Assembly (NCBI RefSeq): GCF_028826155.1
Contig: NZ_JAQGPN010000001.1
Span: 2,175,501-2,239,500, forward strand
DNA: 64,000 nucleotides
Source of the DNA: Mesorhizobium shangrilense
GTDB taxonomy: Bacteria > Pseudomonadota > Alphaproteobacteria > Rhizobiales > Rhizobiaceae
Direction of reading: 5' to 3'
In this document: piece after piece, positions 17,917-27,100 of the stretch
How the letters are laid out: each line of letters begins with the position of its first letter
How positions within the stretch are numbered: position 1 is the stretch's first letter
Program-made: the position numbers and the translations under genes
The notes under the pieces: generated by a model
Database searches by the model: none
What the model was told of the DNA's origin: nothing
Seen by the model: the letters and a program-made list of their open reading frames with translations, nothing else

Positions 17917-19055
17917 CCGTGTCGAGGCTCTTCTCACCGATCACACTCGGCGGCATCACACTGCAGAACCGCGTGGTCGTGTCGCCGATGTGCCAATATC
18001 GCGCGACCGACGGATCGGCGCGCGATTGGCATATGGTCCATCTTGGCCAGTTTGCCCTGTCGAATGCCGGGATGGTGATGATCGAATCGACCGGCGTCGA
18101 GCGCGAGGGGCGGATCACGCCGGGCTGCCTGGGACTTTACTGCGATGACACTGAGCGTGCGCTGGCGCGCGTCGTCTCCACGTTCAAGTCGGTCGGGCGG
18201 ATGCCGGTCGGCATCCAGCTCGGTCATGCCGGACGCAAGGGATCGAGCCATCTCCCGTGGGAGGGCGGTCACGGCCTTTTGCCGGGGGAGGGGGAATGGC
18301 GGACGGTTTCGTCATCGGCGATCGCCTATGACGATCGCCACCCCGTCCCGGCGTCGCTCGACGAAGCCGGGATGAACCGCGTCGAGACGGCTTTTGTCGA
18401 TGCTGCGCGGCGCGCCCACCGCATCGGCCTCGATGTGGTCGAGCTTCACGCCGCGCACGGCTACCTGCTGCACCAGTTCGTGACGCCGCTCGTCAACAAA
18501 CGCGCGGATCACTATGGCGGCAGCCGCGAAAACCGCCTGCGCTTTCCTCTGCGCGTCGCCGCGTCGCTGCGTGCCGCCTGGCCCCGCGACAGGATCCTTG
18601 GAGTGCGCATCAACGGGCCCGACGGCCTTCCGGACGGCGCGACGATTGACGACACGATCGCCTTCGCCCGCGGATTGAAGGCACTCGGCTACGACTATGT
18701 CTGCATCTCCGTCGGTTCGCTCGCCGGCGGACAGCGTTTTCTGGCGTCGCCCGGCTACCTGCTCCCCCATGCGGAGGCGGTTCGCCGTGCGACCGGAATG
18801 ACGGTCATGGGGGTTGGCATGATCGTCGACCCGTTCCTCGCGGAAGAAGCTTTGGCGACCGGACAGGCCGACATGGTCGCCATCGCCCGCGGTTTCCTCG
18901 AGGATCCGCGCTGGGTCTGGCACGCCGCCGAGCGGCTTGGCGTGAAGATGCCTTTCCCTCCGGAGTATCGCGGCGCGGACCCCGCGATCTGGCAGGGCGC
19001 GCCCTATCGACCGCTTCTCGTCGATGGCCAGCGGCACAAGGCCGAGGCTTCATAG
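17913..19055 (+). CDS. NADH:flavin oxidoreductase, Old Yellow Enzyme family (YqjM-like)
   Basis: A 380-residue FMN-dependent TIM-barrel ene-reductase. It shows LFSPITLGGITLQNRVVVSP, the YqjM-type cysteine segment SPMCQY, the substrate-anion pair in HAAHGYLLHQFVTPLVNKR and the FMN region ADMVAIARGFLEDP. GTG at 17913 overlaps the aldehyde dehydrogenase stop (GTGA) and sits just after AGGA, so I prefer it over any extension into the preceding gene. Members reduce alpha,beta-unsaturated carbonyls or act in demethylation-type reactions; which applies here is not evident. Confidence 0.9.
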   Translation: MTVSRLFSPITLGGITLQNRVVVSPMCQYRATDGSARDWHMVHLGQFALSNAGMVMIESTGVEREGRITPGCLGLYCDDTERALARVVSTFKSVGRMPVGIQLGHAGRKGSSHLPWEGGHGLLPGEGEWRTVSSSAIAYDDRHPVPASLDEAGMNRVETAFVDAARRAHRIGLDVVELHAAHGYLLHQFVTPLVNKRADHYGGSRENRLRFPLRVAASLRAAWPRDRILGVRINGPDGLPDGATIDDTIAFARGLKALGYDYVCISVGSLAGGQRFLASPGYLLPHAEAVRRATGMTVMGVGMIVDPFLAEEALATGQADMVAIARGFLEDPRWVWHAAERLGVKMPFPPEYRGADPAIWQGAPYRPLLVDGQRHKAEAS

Positions 19056-19112
19056 GTGAAACATGCATCCGGGCCGCCGAATGCGCGACCCGGAACCGGA
19101 ACGGAGGCTATG

Positions 19113-19511
19113 ATGACGAAGAACATCCGCCACAACCCTGCCGGCATGGCCCCGCCGACGCAGAACCTCTACTCGCACGGCGTCGAGGTGCCCGATGGCG
19201 CCCGCCGGCTCTATGTCGCCGGCCAGGTCGGAGTTCGCCCGGACGGAACCCTTCCCGATACGCTCGAAGGCCAGACCGAGCAGATGATGGAGAATTTCCG
19301 CATGATCCTCGCTTCGGCGGGAATGGAATTCTCCGACGTGGTCAAGATCACCGCCTACTGCCTGAAGGCGGAAGACATCATCACCTATGCCGGTCTGCGC
19401 AACAGGTATTTCGACGGCAATCCTCCGGCAACCACGGCGGTCGTCGTCGCAGGTCTGGCGCTCGCGGACTGGAAGATCGAGGCAGATCTCGTCGCTGCCC
19501 GGCCAGCCTGA
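19113..19511 (+). CDS. RidA/YjgF-family protein
   Basis: A 132-residue member of the RidA (YER057c/UK114) family, trimeric enamine/imine deaminases or related small-molecule hydrolases. Characteristic parts are YVAGQVGVRPDG, TEQMMENFRMILASAGMEFSDVVKITAYC and the C-terminal region leading to KIEADLVAARPA. The canonical C-terminal Arg-containing loop is diverged, so catalytic deaminase activity is uncertain. Of two adjacent ATGs (19110, 19113) I chose the second for better spacing from CGGAGG. It ends the operon begun at 13077. Confidence 0.88.
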   Translation: MTKNIRHNPAGMAPPTQNLYSHGVEVPDGARRLYVAGQVGVRPDGTLPDTLEGQTEQMMENFRMILASAGMEFSDVVKITAYCLKAEDIITYAGLRNRYFDGNPPATTAVVVAGLALADWKIEADLVAARPA

Positions 19512-19792
19512 CGCGGACGCCTGTAGGAGGCCTAGTTCCCCGATGAAGCCGCACAAGGGTCCAGTAGATGTGCGTGGTGCTGAATCGTTATTATTAGTGC
19601 CGTCATATGGCTGAATACGCAAAATCAATTGACAATTTTGGGCGATTTGGCAAGATTGTTAGGTGGGGCGTTGCGGAGGGCTACGAGGCGGCGCGAAACA
19701 TGGAAAGGGCAGGACCGTAAGGGAGCGGAGGGCCGTATCTGGCGGGGAGAGCCGGACGGCCAGCGTCCGTTCCGCATTCTGGGAGGAAACCA

Positions 19793-21334
19793 ATGCGCAG
19801 ACTTATTGCATATGCCGCCATGTGTGCGGCGGCCGTCGCCGGCTCGGCGACGGAGAGCCGGGCGAACAAGGCAGACGATACGCTGACCTGGGCGACCGGC
19901 ACGGAAATCGACACGTTCGATATCTACTACCAGGGACTGCGCGAGGTCGTGATCGCGTCGCTCTACAATTGTGACTCGCTGATGTTCCGCGATCCGAAAA
20001 CCAATGAATACAAGCCGCTTCTTGCCAAGTCATACGCCTGGTCGGACGACAAGACGCTCGACGTGGAGCTGCGCGAGGGCATCAAGTTCACTGACGGAAC
20101 CGACCTCGACGCCGAGGACGTCGCCTATACGTTCAACCATGTCATCAAGCCGGATAGCGGCATCAACGTGCGCCTCACCGTCGACTGGATGGAAAGCGCC
20201 GAGGCGATCGGGCCGCACAAGGTGCGCATCCATGCCAAGGCGCCGACGCCCGCCGCGCTCGAATATCTCTCGGGCAACACGCCGGTCTATCCCTCCGGCC
20301 ACTGGGATTCGGCGCCCGAGGTGCAGGCCGGCGACAAGACGCGGCGCGACTGGGGTGCGGTTCTGCCGGTCTGCGCCGGCCCGTACAAGATGACCGACTT
20401 CGAGCCGGGCCGTTCGGCGACCTGGGAGAAGAACCCGGACTATCCTGCCGACAGCCCGAAGGGGCAGCCGCAGATCGGCAAGATCGTCTATCGAACGATC
20501 AGCGACAGCGAGGCGCAGCTGGCCGAACTTCTCGCTGGCTCGGTCGACTGGATCTGGGGCGTGCCGCCGGAGAACATGGATCAGCTCTCCGCCTACGACA
20601 ACATCACCGTCAGCGCGGCTTCGACCACCCGCATGGCCTTCCTCGCGCTCGACGCGGCCGGCCGCTCGGGCGACACGCCGCTCAAGGACGTGAAGGTGCG
20701 GCAGGCGATCGCCCATTCCATCGACCGCGAGGCGCTGGCAAAACTCGTCGGGAATTCGGCAAGCGTGCTCAAATCCATGTGCTACGCCGCGCAGGTGGGC
20801 TGCACCGAGGATGTCACGCAATACGAGTACAATCCCGAAAAGGCCAAGGCGCTGCTGGCCGAGGCGGGCTTCAAGGACGGGCTGAAACTGCCCTTCTACG
20901 CCTATCGCGACAAGCGCTACTCGGAGGCGGTTCTCGCCTATTTCCGAGCCGTCGGCATCGAACCGGACTTCCAGTTCATCCAGAACGTCGCGCTACGCCC
21001 GCTGGTCATCGAGGGCAAGATGCCGCTCGCGCATCTGACCTGGGGATCGCAGGGCATGATGGACGCCTCTGCTTCGGTCAGCCTCTACTTCAGGTTCGGC
21101 GTCGACGACTACGCGCGCGACGAGGAAGTGAAGAAGATACTCGAGGCGGCGGACACCTCCATGGACCCGCAGAAGCGCAACGAACTCTACGCCGAGGCGC
21201 TGAAGCGGATCGCCGACCAGGCCTACTATATCCCGCTCTACACCTACGGCCGCGGCTACGCCTTCTCGAAGGAACTCGGCTACGAGGTGACGCCCGACGA
21301 GATCGCCCACTTCTATCTCGCGAAGTGGAAATGA
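19793..21334 (+). CDS. ABC substrate-binding protein, family 5 (Dpp/Opp type)
   Basis: A 513-residue periplasmic binding protein of a peptide/nickel-type importer. It has a Sec signal peptide (1-24, IAYAAMCAAAVAGSATESRA), the family-5 segments WSDDKTLDVELREGIKFTDG and NHVIKPDSGINVRLTVDWME, and the late-domain ADQAYYIPLYTYGRGYAFSK. The ATG follows GGGAGGAAACC. It is the first gene of a complete SBP-permease-permease-ATPase-ATPase operon. Members of this family also bind non-peptide ligands such as opines, glutathione, nickel chelates and agrocinopines, so the substrate remains open. Confidence 0.93.
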   Translation: MRRLIAYAAMCAAAVAGSATESRANKADDTLTWATGTEIDTFDIYYQGLREVVIASLYNCDSLMFRDPKTNEYKPLLAKSYAWSDDKTLDVELREGIKFTDGTDLDAEDVAYTFNHVIKPDSGINVRLTVDWMESAEAIGPHKVRIHAKAPTPAALEYLSGNTPVYPSGHWDSAPEVQAGDKTRRDWGAVLPVCAGPYKMTDFEPGRSATWEKNPDYPADSPKGQPQIGKIVYRTISDSEAQLAELLAGSVDWIWGVPPENMDQLSAYDNITVSAASTTRMAFLALDAAGRSGDTPLKDVKVRQAIAHSIDREALAKLVGNSASVLKSMCYAAQVGCTEDVTQYEYNPEKAKALLAEAGFKDGLKLPFYAYRDKRYSEAVLAYFRAVGIEPDFQFIQNVALRPLVIEGKMPLAHLTWGSQGMMDASASVSLYFRFGVDDYARDEEVKKILEAADTSMDPQKRNELYAEALKRIADQAYYIPLYTYGRGYAFSKELGYEVTPDEIAHFYLAKWK

Positions 21335-21358
21335 CGGGCTGACCCTTCATCCCGCTCT

Positions 21359-21386
21359 CCCGGCCGGCGTCGCTTCGCCGGCCGGG
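21359..21386 (+). other. Intercistronic GC-rich hairpin between binding protein and permease genes
   Basis: A perfect 11-bp stem (CCCGGCCGGCG / CGCCGGCCGGG) with a TCGCTT loop lies 24 bases after the binding-protein stop. No T-run follows it, so it is more likely an mRNA-stabilising or attenuating hairpin that raises binding-protein expression over the permeases than a full terminator. Confidence 0.6.
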
Positions 21387-21442
21387 CCGCATCGGGCGCA
21401 GATGCGCTGCGATCGTGGCGTTTCAGGCTTCGGAGTACGGAA

Positions 21443-22357
21443 TTGTTGGTATTCATAGCAAAACGTCTCGGCGTGACCGCTCTGGTCCTCCTGGTGACGT
21501 CGATCCTGTCCTTTTCGCTGGTCCATCTTGCCGGCGATCCGGCGGTCGCCATGGCCGGCGAGCGCGCGACGCCTGAGCAGATCGAGGCGATCAGAGGCAT
21601 CTACGGCTTCGATCGTCCCTTCCACGAACAGTACCTGCAGTGGATGGGCGATGTGCTGAAAGGCGATCTAGGCCGATCCAACTATCTGAAGATGGACGTG
21701 GCGCCGGTGCTGGCGGAGCATCTGCCCGTGACGGCGAAGCTCGGCGTGTTCGCCCTGTTCTTCGCGGTCGTCCTTTCCGTCCCGCTCGGCGTGATCGCGG
21801 CGCTCCGGCCCAATTCGCTGATCGACCGCGCGGCGCTGATCATCTCGGTGACCGGCCAGTCGATGCCATCCTTCCTGTCAGCTATCGCCTTGATCTTCGT
21901 GTTCGGCGTGATGCTGCGCTGGCTGCCGATCTCGGGCAATTCCAGTTTCACCCACTACATCCTTCCGGCGGTGGCGCTCGGCTACTATGCCTCGCCCGCG
22001 ATCATGCGGCTCACCCGCTCGGGCATGATCGACGTGCTGCAATCCGATCACGTCAAGACGGCGCGCGCGTACGGCCTTTCAGCGTGGCAGACAATCGTGC
22101 GGCATGGCTTGAGGCACGCCATCATTCCGGTCGTCGCGGTGGCGACGGTGCAATTCGGCTACATGCTCGGCGGCTCGGTTGTCATCGAAGCGGTGTTTTC
22201 GATGGATGGCATCGGCAACCTCGCATGGCTGTCGATCCGCCGCTACGACGTCGAGGTCATCCAGGCGATCCTCCTGATCGTCGCCGCTACCTACGCGGTG
22301 CTCGCCCTTCTCGGCGATCTTCTCAATGCCGCACTCGATCCGAGGATCAAAGTCTGA
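21443..22357 (+). CDS. ABC transporter permease, DppB/OppB type
   Basis: A 304-residue inner-membrane permease. The N-terminal helix LGVTALVLLVTSILSFSLVHLAGDP is typical of DppB, and the EAA-type loop is HVKTARAYGLSAWQTIVRHGLRHAIIP. It appears to start with TTG at 21443 (a second TTG follows directly), preceded by CGGAG. Its stop overlaps the DppC-type gene by one base. It forms the pore with the next gene product. Confidence 0.92.
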   Translation: MLVFIAKRLGVTALVLLVTSILSFSLVHLAGDPAVAMAGERATPEQIEAIRGIYGFDRPFHEQYLQWMGDVLKGDLGRSNYLKMDVAPVLAEHLPVTAKLGVFALFFAVVLSVPLGVIAALRPNSLIDRAALIISVTGQSMPSFLSAIALIFVFGVMLRWLPISGNSSFTHYILPAVALGYYASPAIMRLTRSGMIDVLQSDHVKTARAYGLSAWQTIVRHGLRHAIIPVVAVATVQFGYMLGGSVVIEAVFSMDGIGNLAWLSIRRYDVEVIQAILLIVAATYAVLALLGDLLNAALDPRIKV

Positions 22358-23289
22358 TGAGCGCGACCGTGGAGAATGGCTCCGACATGGCGACCTACGA
22401 GACGGCGGCCGCGGACGAGGGGAAACGAATCCTGTCGCCAGGGCGGCTGGCGGTCCGGCGCGCGCTCGGTCATTCCGGCTTCTGGATGGGCAGCGTGATG
22501 CTCGGCGTCATCCTGATCGCGATCGTCTTCGCACCGCTCGTCACGGGGGCCGATCCATCCACGCAGGATCTGGCGCTCCGGCTGGCGCCACCGATATGGC
22601 ACGCGCAGGGCGCCTGGGCGCATCCCCTCGGCACCGATCACCTCGGCCGCGACTACCTTGCGTTGCTTCTGCATGGCGGGCGCATCTCGCTGCTGATCGG
22701 CGTATTGACCATCCTGCTCTCGACGCTGATCGGGGTAACGCTCGGCGTGGCCGCCGGCTACTTCGGCGGCACGGTGGATCTTGTCGTCAACTTCATCCTG
22801 ACGGTGAGGCTGACCTTGCCCGTGGTGCTGGTGGCTCTGGTTGCCGTCGCCGTGCTCGGCCAGTCGCTGCCGCTGCTGGTCCTCGTCATCGGCGGGCTGA
22901 TGTGGGACCGGCTGGTGATCGTCACCCGCGCGACGACGCAGCAGCTTGCCAGTCGCGACTTCATCACTGCGGCGCGGGCGCTCGGCGCATCGACGCCGCG
23001 CGTCGTCCTGCGCGAGCTGCTGCCCAACATCACCGCGCCGCTGATCGTGGTGTGCACGCTCGAGCTTGCCCGCGCCATCCTGCTGGAATCGACACTGTCC
23101 TTTCTCGGGCTCGGTGTGCTGCCGCCGCTGACGTCGTGGGGGTTGATGATCGCTGAAGCCAAGAGCCAGTTCCTGTTCCGGCCCTGGCTGATCGCCATTC
23201 CCGGGGTGGCGCTGGCAGCGCTCGTGCTGTCGATCAATCTCCTTGGCGACGCCCTGCGCGATGTCACAGCCCCGGACGGAAAGGCGTGA
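22357..23289 (+). CDS. ABC transporter permease, DppC/OppC type
   Basis: A 310-residue second permease of the peptide-type importer. It has an N-terminal cytoplasmic extension, the first helix FWMGSVMLGVILIAIVFAPL, the periplasmic DppC segment HPLGTDHLGRDYLALLLHGG and the EAA loop DFITAARALGASTPRVVLRE. ATG at 22357 shares a base with the previous stop (TGATGA), indicating translational coupling. Confidence 0.93.
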   Translation: MSATVENGSDMATYETAAADEGKRILSPGRLAVRRALGHSGFWMGSVMLGVILIAIVFAPLVTGADPSTQDLALRLAPPIWHAQGAWAHPLGTDHLGRDYLALLLHGGRISLLIGVLTILLSTLIGVTLGVAAGYFGGTVDLVVNFILTVRLTLPVVLVALVAVAVLGQSLPLLVLVIGGLMWDRLVIVTRATTQQLASRDFITAARALGASTPRVVLRELLPNITAPLIVVCTLELARAILLESTLSFLGLGVLPPLTSWGLMIAEAKSQFLFRPWLIAIPGVALAALVLSINLLGDALRDVTAPDGKA

Positions 23290-23291
23290 GC

Positions 23292-24299
23292 ATGGCACCA
23301 CTTCTCGATGTCCGTGGACTCAAGATCTCCATCCCGACCCATGGCGGATTGCTGCATCCCGTGCGCGGCGTCGACCTTTCGGTGGGGCGGGGCGAGACGC
23401 TGGCGATCGTCGGCGAATCCGGTTGCGGAAAGAGCATGATGGCGCAGGCGATCCTTGGCCTGCTGCCGCGCAATGCCATCCTATCCGCTGAACGGATCGA
23501 TTTCGACGGCGCCTCGCTGCTTGGACTGTCGGTGAGGCAATGGCGCCAGATCCGCGGCCGGCGCATCGCGATGGTGTTCCAGGATCCGATGACCGCATTC
23601 GATCCTTGCTACCGGATGGGGGATCAGATCGCAGAGATCGTGCGCTGGCACCGGCCTGAAAGCGCCAATCCCCGGGCGATCGCCGACATGCTCGCGCGTG
23701 TCGGCATCTCCGCACCGGGCGACAGGCTCGGCCAGTATCCGCACCAGCTCTCCGGCGGCCTCAGGCAACGCATGATGATCGCCACCGCGTTGCTTTGCCA
23801 GCCGGACGTGATCATCGCGGACGAGCCGACGACGGCGCTCGACGTGACGATCCAGGCGCAGATCCTGAAGCTTCTGGCCGATCTCCAGAAAGAGACTTCG
23901 GTGGGCCTCGTCGTCATCACCCATGATCTCGGCGTGGTCGCCGGCATCGCCGACCGCATCGCTGTCATGTATGGCGGCGAGGTGGTCGAAGCGGGAGCTG
24001 CGGACGCGATCCTGGGCAGCCCCAGCCACCCCTACACGCAAGGGCTCCTCGATTGCATCCCGACGCCAGGGGAAACGGGCCGGAGACAGACGCTCGGCTG
24101 TATTCCCGGTGTCGTGCCGCGTCCGATCGGCGAGCTATCAGCCTGCAATTTCGTCGATCGCTGCCCGCGCGCCGAAGCTGTGTGCCGCGAGGGCAGGGTT
24201 CCGCTCAGCGTCCTTGCCGACGGACGCGCGACGCGCTGCAGGCTTGTCGGCAGCGCGGTGCCCGGCCATCGCCGGGACAGGGAGGTACAACCGGCATGA
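23292..24299 (+). CDS. ABC transporter ATP-binding protein, DppD/OppD type
   Basis: A 335-residue ATPase of the peptide-type importer. Motifs are Walker [12 protein letters not shown]-loop MVFQDPMTAFDP, signature LSGGLRQRMMIATALLCQP, Walker B VIIADEPTTALDVTIQ and H-loop VVITHDLGVVAG. The C-terminal region ACNFVDRCPRAEAVC is the cysteine-containing oligopeptide-transporter tail. ATG at 23292 is favoured by GGAAAGG; a GTG at 23286 overlapping the previous stop is the alternative. Confidence 0.92.
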   Translation: MAPLLDVRGLKISIPTHGGLLHPVRGVDLSVGRGETLAIVGESGCGKSMMAQAILGLLPRNAILSAERIDFDGASLLGLSVRQWRQIRGRRIAMVFQDPMTAFDPCYRMGDQIAEIVRWHRPESANPRAIADMLARVGISAPGDRLGQYPHQLSGGLRQRMMIATALLCQPDVIIADEPTTALDVTIQAQILKLLADLQKETSVGLVVITHDLGVVAGIADRIAVMYGGEVVEAGAADAILGSPSHPYTQGLLDCIPTPGETGRRQTLGCIPGVVPRPIGELSACNFVDRCPRAEAVCREGRVPLSVLADGRATRCRLVGSAVPGHRRDREVQPA

Positions 24300-25252
24300 G
24301 TTTCGTCGCTGTCAGGGACGTCCAGCGGTCCTATGTGCTCAATCCGGGCTCGCCCTTCAGGAAGGCGGCGGTGCTGAAGGCGTTGCGCGGCGTCGAACTG
24401 GATGTCGCCGAGGGCGAGATTCTCGGCCTGGTCGGGGAATCGGGCTGCGGCAAGTCCACGCTCGCCCGGCTTCTCCTCGGGATAGAGGCGCCAACCGAAG
24501 GCGAGGTGAGGATCGGCGGGCGCGCGATTTCCGCCTTTCAACCGCGCGAGCGGGCAAAGCTGATCCAGCCGATCTTCCAGGATCCCTATTCATCGCTCAA
24601 CCCGCGCGTGACGGTTTCGGCGGCGATCGCCGCGCCGCTCGAGATACAGAAATGGGGCGATGCGCGCTCGCGCGCGGCGGCGGTCAGCCGCATGATGGAC
24701 GCCGTCGGCTTGCCGCGCTATCTCGCGCATGCCTATCCCGTGCAGTTGTCGGGCGGCCAGCGCCAGCGCGTGGCAATCGCCCGAGCACTCATCGGCGAAC
24801 CGAAGATACTAGTGTGCGACGAGCCGACATCGGCGCTCGACGTCTCCGTCCAGTCGCAGATTCTCAATCTGCTGAGCGAGTTGCACCAGACCTTCAATCT
24901 GACGATGGTGCTGATCAGCCACAACCTTGCGGTGGTCAGCCATCTCGCCGACCGCGTGGCGGTCATGTATCTCGGCCGCGTCGTGGAGATCGGCGAAACC
25001 GATGCGATCTTCAGCCGGCCGCGGCACCCCTATACGCGGGAACTGTTGCGCGCCATGCTTCTGCCGAAGCAGGGCAAGGGCTTGCCGGAACTGGCGCTCA
25101 ACGCCGAGTTTCCCAGCCCCGTCTCGCCGCCGCCCGGATGCTCGTTCCACCCGCGCTGCGCCTTTGCGAACGAAGCCTGCAAGGCCCAGTCCCCAATGCT
25201 CTCGCGTGTCGACGGGCGCGAGGTCGCGTGCCACCATCCGCTGAGGGGTTGA
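24296..25252 (+). CDS. ABC transporter ATP-binding protein, DppF/OppF type
   Basis: A 318-residue second ATPase of the importer. Walker [22 protein letters not shown]-loop [15 protein letters not shown], signature [19 protein letters not shown], Walker [17 protein letters not shown] and the cysteine tail [14 protein letters not shown] are all present. The start overlaps the DppD-type stop (ATGA). It is the last gene of the operon; a terminator-like hairpin lies 34 bases downstream but its T-run faces the opposite strand. Confidence 0.92.
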   Translation: MSFVAVRDVQRSYVLNPGSPFRKAAVLKALRGVELDVAEGEILGLVGESGCGKSTLARLLLGIEAPTEGEVRIGGRAISAFQPRERAKLIQPIFQDPYSSLNPRVTVSAAIAAPLEIQKWGDARSRAAAVSRMMDAVGLPRYLAHAYPVQLSGGQRQRVAIARALIGEPKILVCDEPTSALDVSVQSQILNLLSELHQTFNLTMVLISHNLAVVSHLADRVAVMYLGRVVEIGETDAIFSRPRHPYTRELLRAMLLPKQGKGLPELALNAEFPSPVSPPPGCSFHPRCAFANEACKAQSPMLSRVDGREVACHHPLRG

Positions 25253-25285
25253 CGAGGGGCGAGCCGCATCTTCCACGTAAAGAAA

Positions 25286-25314
25286 AAGCGTGAGGCGGTT
25301 GAAACCTCGCGCTT
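25286..25314 (-). terminator. Intrinsic terminator of the lipocalin-like gene, possibly bidirectional
   Basis: A 10-bp stem (AAGCGTGAGG / CCTCGCGCTT, one G-T pair) with a nine-base loop. Read on the minus strand the stem is followed by TTTTTCTTT, which fits termination of the leftward lipocalin/SMP-30 transcript. On the plus strand it also ends the Dpp-type operon but the T-run is poor. Confidence 0.7.
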
Positions 25315-25345
25315 CTTCCGAGAAGCCCGCAGACTGTCCGAATGG

Positions 25346-25804
25346 CTATTCAGAGACGATACGCTCCCAGGTCAGGGTCGCGCGCACGACGCGGCCGTCC
25401 CAGGGATTGTTTGAGGGGCCTGCAATCAGCGTCAGCGTGTTGCCGTCGATCCTGAAGCGGCGCGGCTGGTCGGTGTTCGCCCAGGCTTCATTCCAGGAAA
25501 TTTCGGTGCGGTGGATGAGCGTGTCGGGGCCGGTCACGACATAGCTGCCCGCATAGGCAGTCAATCCCCTGAACAGCGCGAGCGCCTCCTGGTCGGTGGG
25601 CGAGAGACCCTTCGGCGCCTCCCGCTCGCCCGGGACATTGAGGATCGAGAAGCGTCCATCATCGGTATAGGTGACGAGGCCACGCGGATTGGCGCCGCGC
25701 GGATAGGTGATGGCGCCGGTCTCCATGTCCTCCTGCTTGTGGCTGGCGAGCCGCCACGTGGACACGAGTGGCTTTCTCGCCTCGAACTGGTCTCGATCCG
25801 TCAA
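25346..25804 (-). CDS. Lipocalin-like domain protein
   Basis: A 152-residue protein resembling the lipocalin_5-type domain: LVSTWRLASHKQEDMETGAI at the N-terminus, then YPRGANPRGLVTYTDDGRFS, AYAGSYVVTGPDTLIHRTEI and a C-terminal RVVRATLTWERI. TTG at 25804 is chosen because GAGGAGCAGGAC sits directly upstream and the domain starts soon after; no better ATG exists. No signal peptide is visible. It follows the SMP-30 gene by 34 bases in the same direction. Such proteins are thought to bind or isomerise small hydrophobic molecules; the role here is unknown. Confidence 0.72.
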   Translation of the reverse strand: MTDRDQFEARKPLVSTWRLASHKQEDMETGAITYPRGANPRGLVTYTDDGRFSILNVPGEREAPKGLSPTDQEALALFRGLTAYAGSYVVTGPDTLIHRTEISWNEAWANTDQPRRFRIDGNTLTLIAGPSNNPWDGRVVRATLTWERIVSE

Positions 25805-25838
25805 GTCCTGCTCCTCATGATGCTGCGTGCGCGCGCGA

Positions 25839-26864
25839 TCATGCGCCCGGCACACCCTGTGTGTTGACATAGAGAGAATAGAGCGACCGGCCGGTCACGA
25901 TGAAGAGCCGGTTGCGCTTGGGGCCGCCAAAGCAGAGGTTGGCCGCCCGTTCCGGCAGGCCGATATGGCCGATTGCCTTGCCTTCCGGGTTGATCACCAG
26001 GACGCCGTCCCAGCCTTCCTTGACCGCGCCATAGGCAGCCCAGACATTCCCGTCGACATCGCAACGGATGCCGTCGGGCGCCTCACCTTCGCCGCAGGTG
26101 AAATAGACCCGGCCGTTCGACAGCGCCTTCTTGTCGTCGGAGACGTCGTAGACGCGGATCGTCACCGGCTTCGAGCCGGAATCGACGATGTACATCAACT
26201 TCTCGTCGGGCGAGAAGCACAGGCCGTTCGGCGCCTTGACGTCGCTGGCGGCGACGGTTGCTGCGCCGCTGGAAGCGTCGAGCCGATAGACATTGTTCGG
26301 CAGCTCCGACTTCGCCTTGACGCCGGAGTAGTTGCCGCCGATGCCGAAGGGCGGATCGGTGAACCAGATGCCGTCATCGGTGGCGACAACGACGTCGTTG
26401 GGCGAGTTGAGGAGCTTGCCCTCGAAACTGTCCATCAGCACACTGATCGAGCCGTCATACTCGGTGCGCGTCAACTTGCGGCCGTGCTCGGCGGAGATCA
26501 GCCGCCCCTGACGGTCGCGTATCAGTCCGTTGGCATAGTTGGAAGGTTCGCGGAAGACGGTGACCGCGCCGCTGGACTCCTCCCATTTCATGATGCGGTT
26601 GTTCGGAATGTCGGTCCACAGAAGGAACCGCCCGTCGCCGTAATAGACCGGACCTTCGGTGTACCGCATGCCGCCGGTGTAGAGTTGTTCCACCGCGGCG
26701 AAAAAGACGATGTACTTCGAAAAGCTCGGATCGAGCGCCCTTACGACACTATCAGGGTATCGGGCTGCGGGCGTGAACTCAGCCATCGTGCGCGAGGCGA
26801 CGGTGGTGGCTGCCAATGTCATACCCAATGTCTGCAAAAGCCTGCGTCTGCTGGTTCCTGACAT
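25839..26864 (-). CDS. SMP-30/gluconolactonase/LRE family protein, Tat-exported
   Basis: A 341-residue six-bladed beta-propeller of the SMP-30 family, usually metal-dependent lactonases. The leader SGTSRRRLLQTLGMTLAATT is twin-arginine type, predicting folded export. Propeller signatures include YTEGPVYYGDGRFLLWTDIP (with the usual metal-binding Glu), NGLIRDRQGRLISAEHGRKL, NSPNDVVVATDDGIWFTDPP and APNGLCFSPDEKLMYIVDSG. ATG at 26864 follows GGGGAAAAC. It is the first gene of a two-gene operon and is divergent from the F420:NADP oxidoreductase. The substrate may be a lactone formed in the surrounding catabolic pathway, but this is inference. Confidence 0.9.
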   Translation of the reverse strand: MSGTSRRRLLQTLGMTLAATTVASRTMAEFTPAARYPDSVVRALDPSFSKYIVFFAAVEQLYTGGMRYTEGPVYYGDGRFLLWTDIPNNRIMKWEESSGAVTVFREPSNYANGLIRDRQGRLISAEHGRKLTRTEYDGSISVLMDSFEGKLLNSPNDVVVATDDGIWFTDPPFGIGGNYSGVKAKSELPNNVYRLDASSGAATVAASDVKAPNGLCFSPDEKLMYIVDSGSKPVTIRVYDVSDDKKALSNGRVYFTCGEGEAPDGIRCDVDGNVWAAYGAVKEGWDGVLVINPEGKAIGHIGLPERAANLCFGGPKRNRLFIVTGRSLYSLYVNTQGVPGA

Positions 26865-26943
26865 GATGTTTTCCCCTCGGGTTGCTCCCTCAGCCATATT
26901 GCACCATGAAATGCTCGATTCAACATATTTTTGGTAAGTTTAT

Positions 26944-26956
26944 TGCGATAAGCGCA
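26944..26956. promoter_or_regulatory. TGCGATAAGCGCA site in the SMP-30 / npdG-like divergent promoter
   Basis: This 13-mer differs at one position from the word at 12981-12993 and resembles the one at 3156-3168. It lies in an AT-rich 236-bp divergent intergenic region, 80 bases upstream of the SMP-30 start. Candidate operator shared with the mutase and amidohydrolase promoters. Confidence 0.4.
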
Positions 26957-27100
26957 GAATTGTAGCTTTAATGCGGTGTAAACGGTGGATCTTCGAGTGG
27001 GCTGTCGTGCTGCGGCGGGCCGCTCGAGTTGAAAATCGTTACAAGTCCGAACGCGGCTGATAGCCTCGCCGCGCCAACGCCGTGGGGGAGCGCGAACAAC

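Noticed and set aside
16291..17937. 548-residue open frame on the minus strand
   Set aside because: Antisense to the aldehyde dehydrogenase; His/Arg/Asp-rich and without a domain, a codon-bias artefact.
19621..19645. AT-rich imperfect palindrome around CAATTG upstream of the family-5 binding protein
   Set aside because: The symmetry is off-centre and weak, and it does not match the operator families seen elsewhere; probably just promoter AT-richness.
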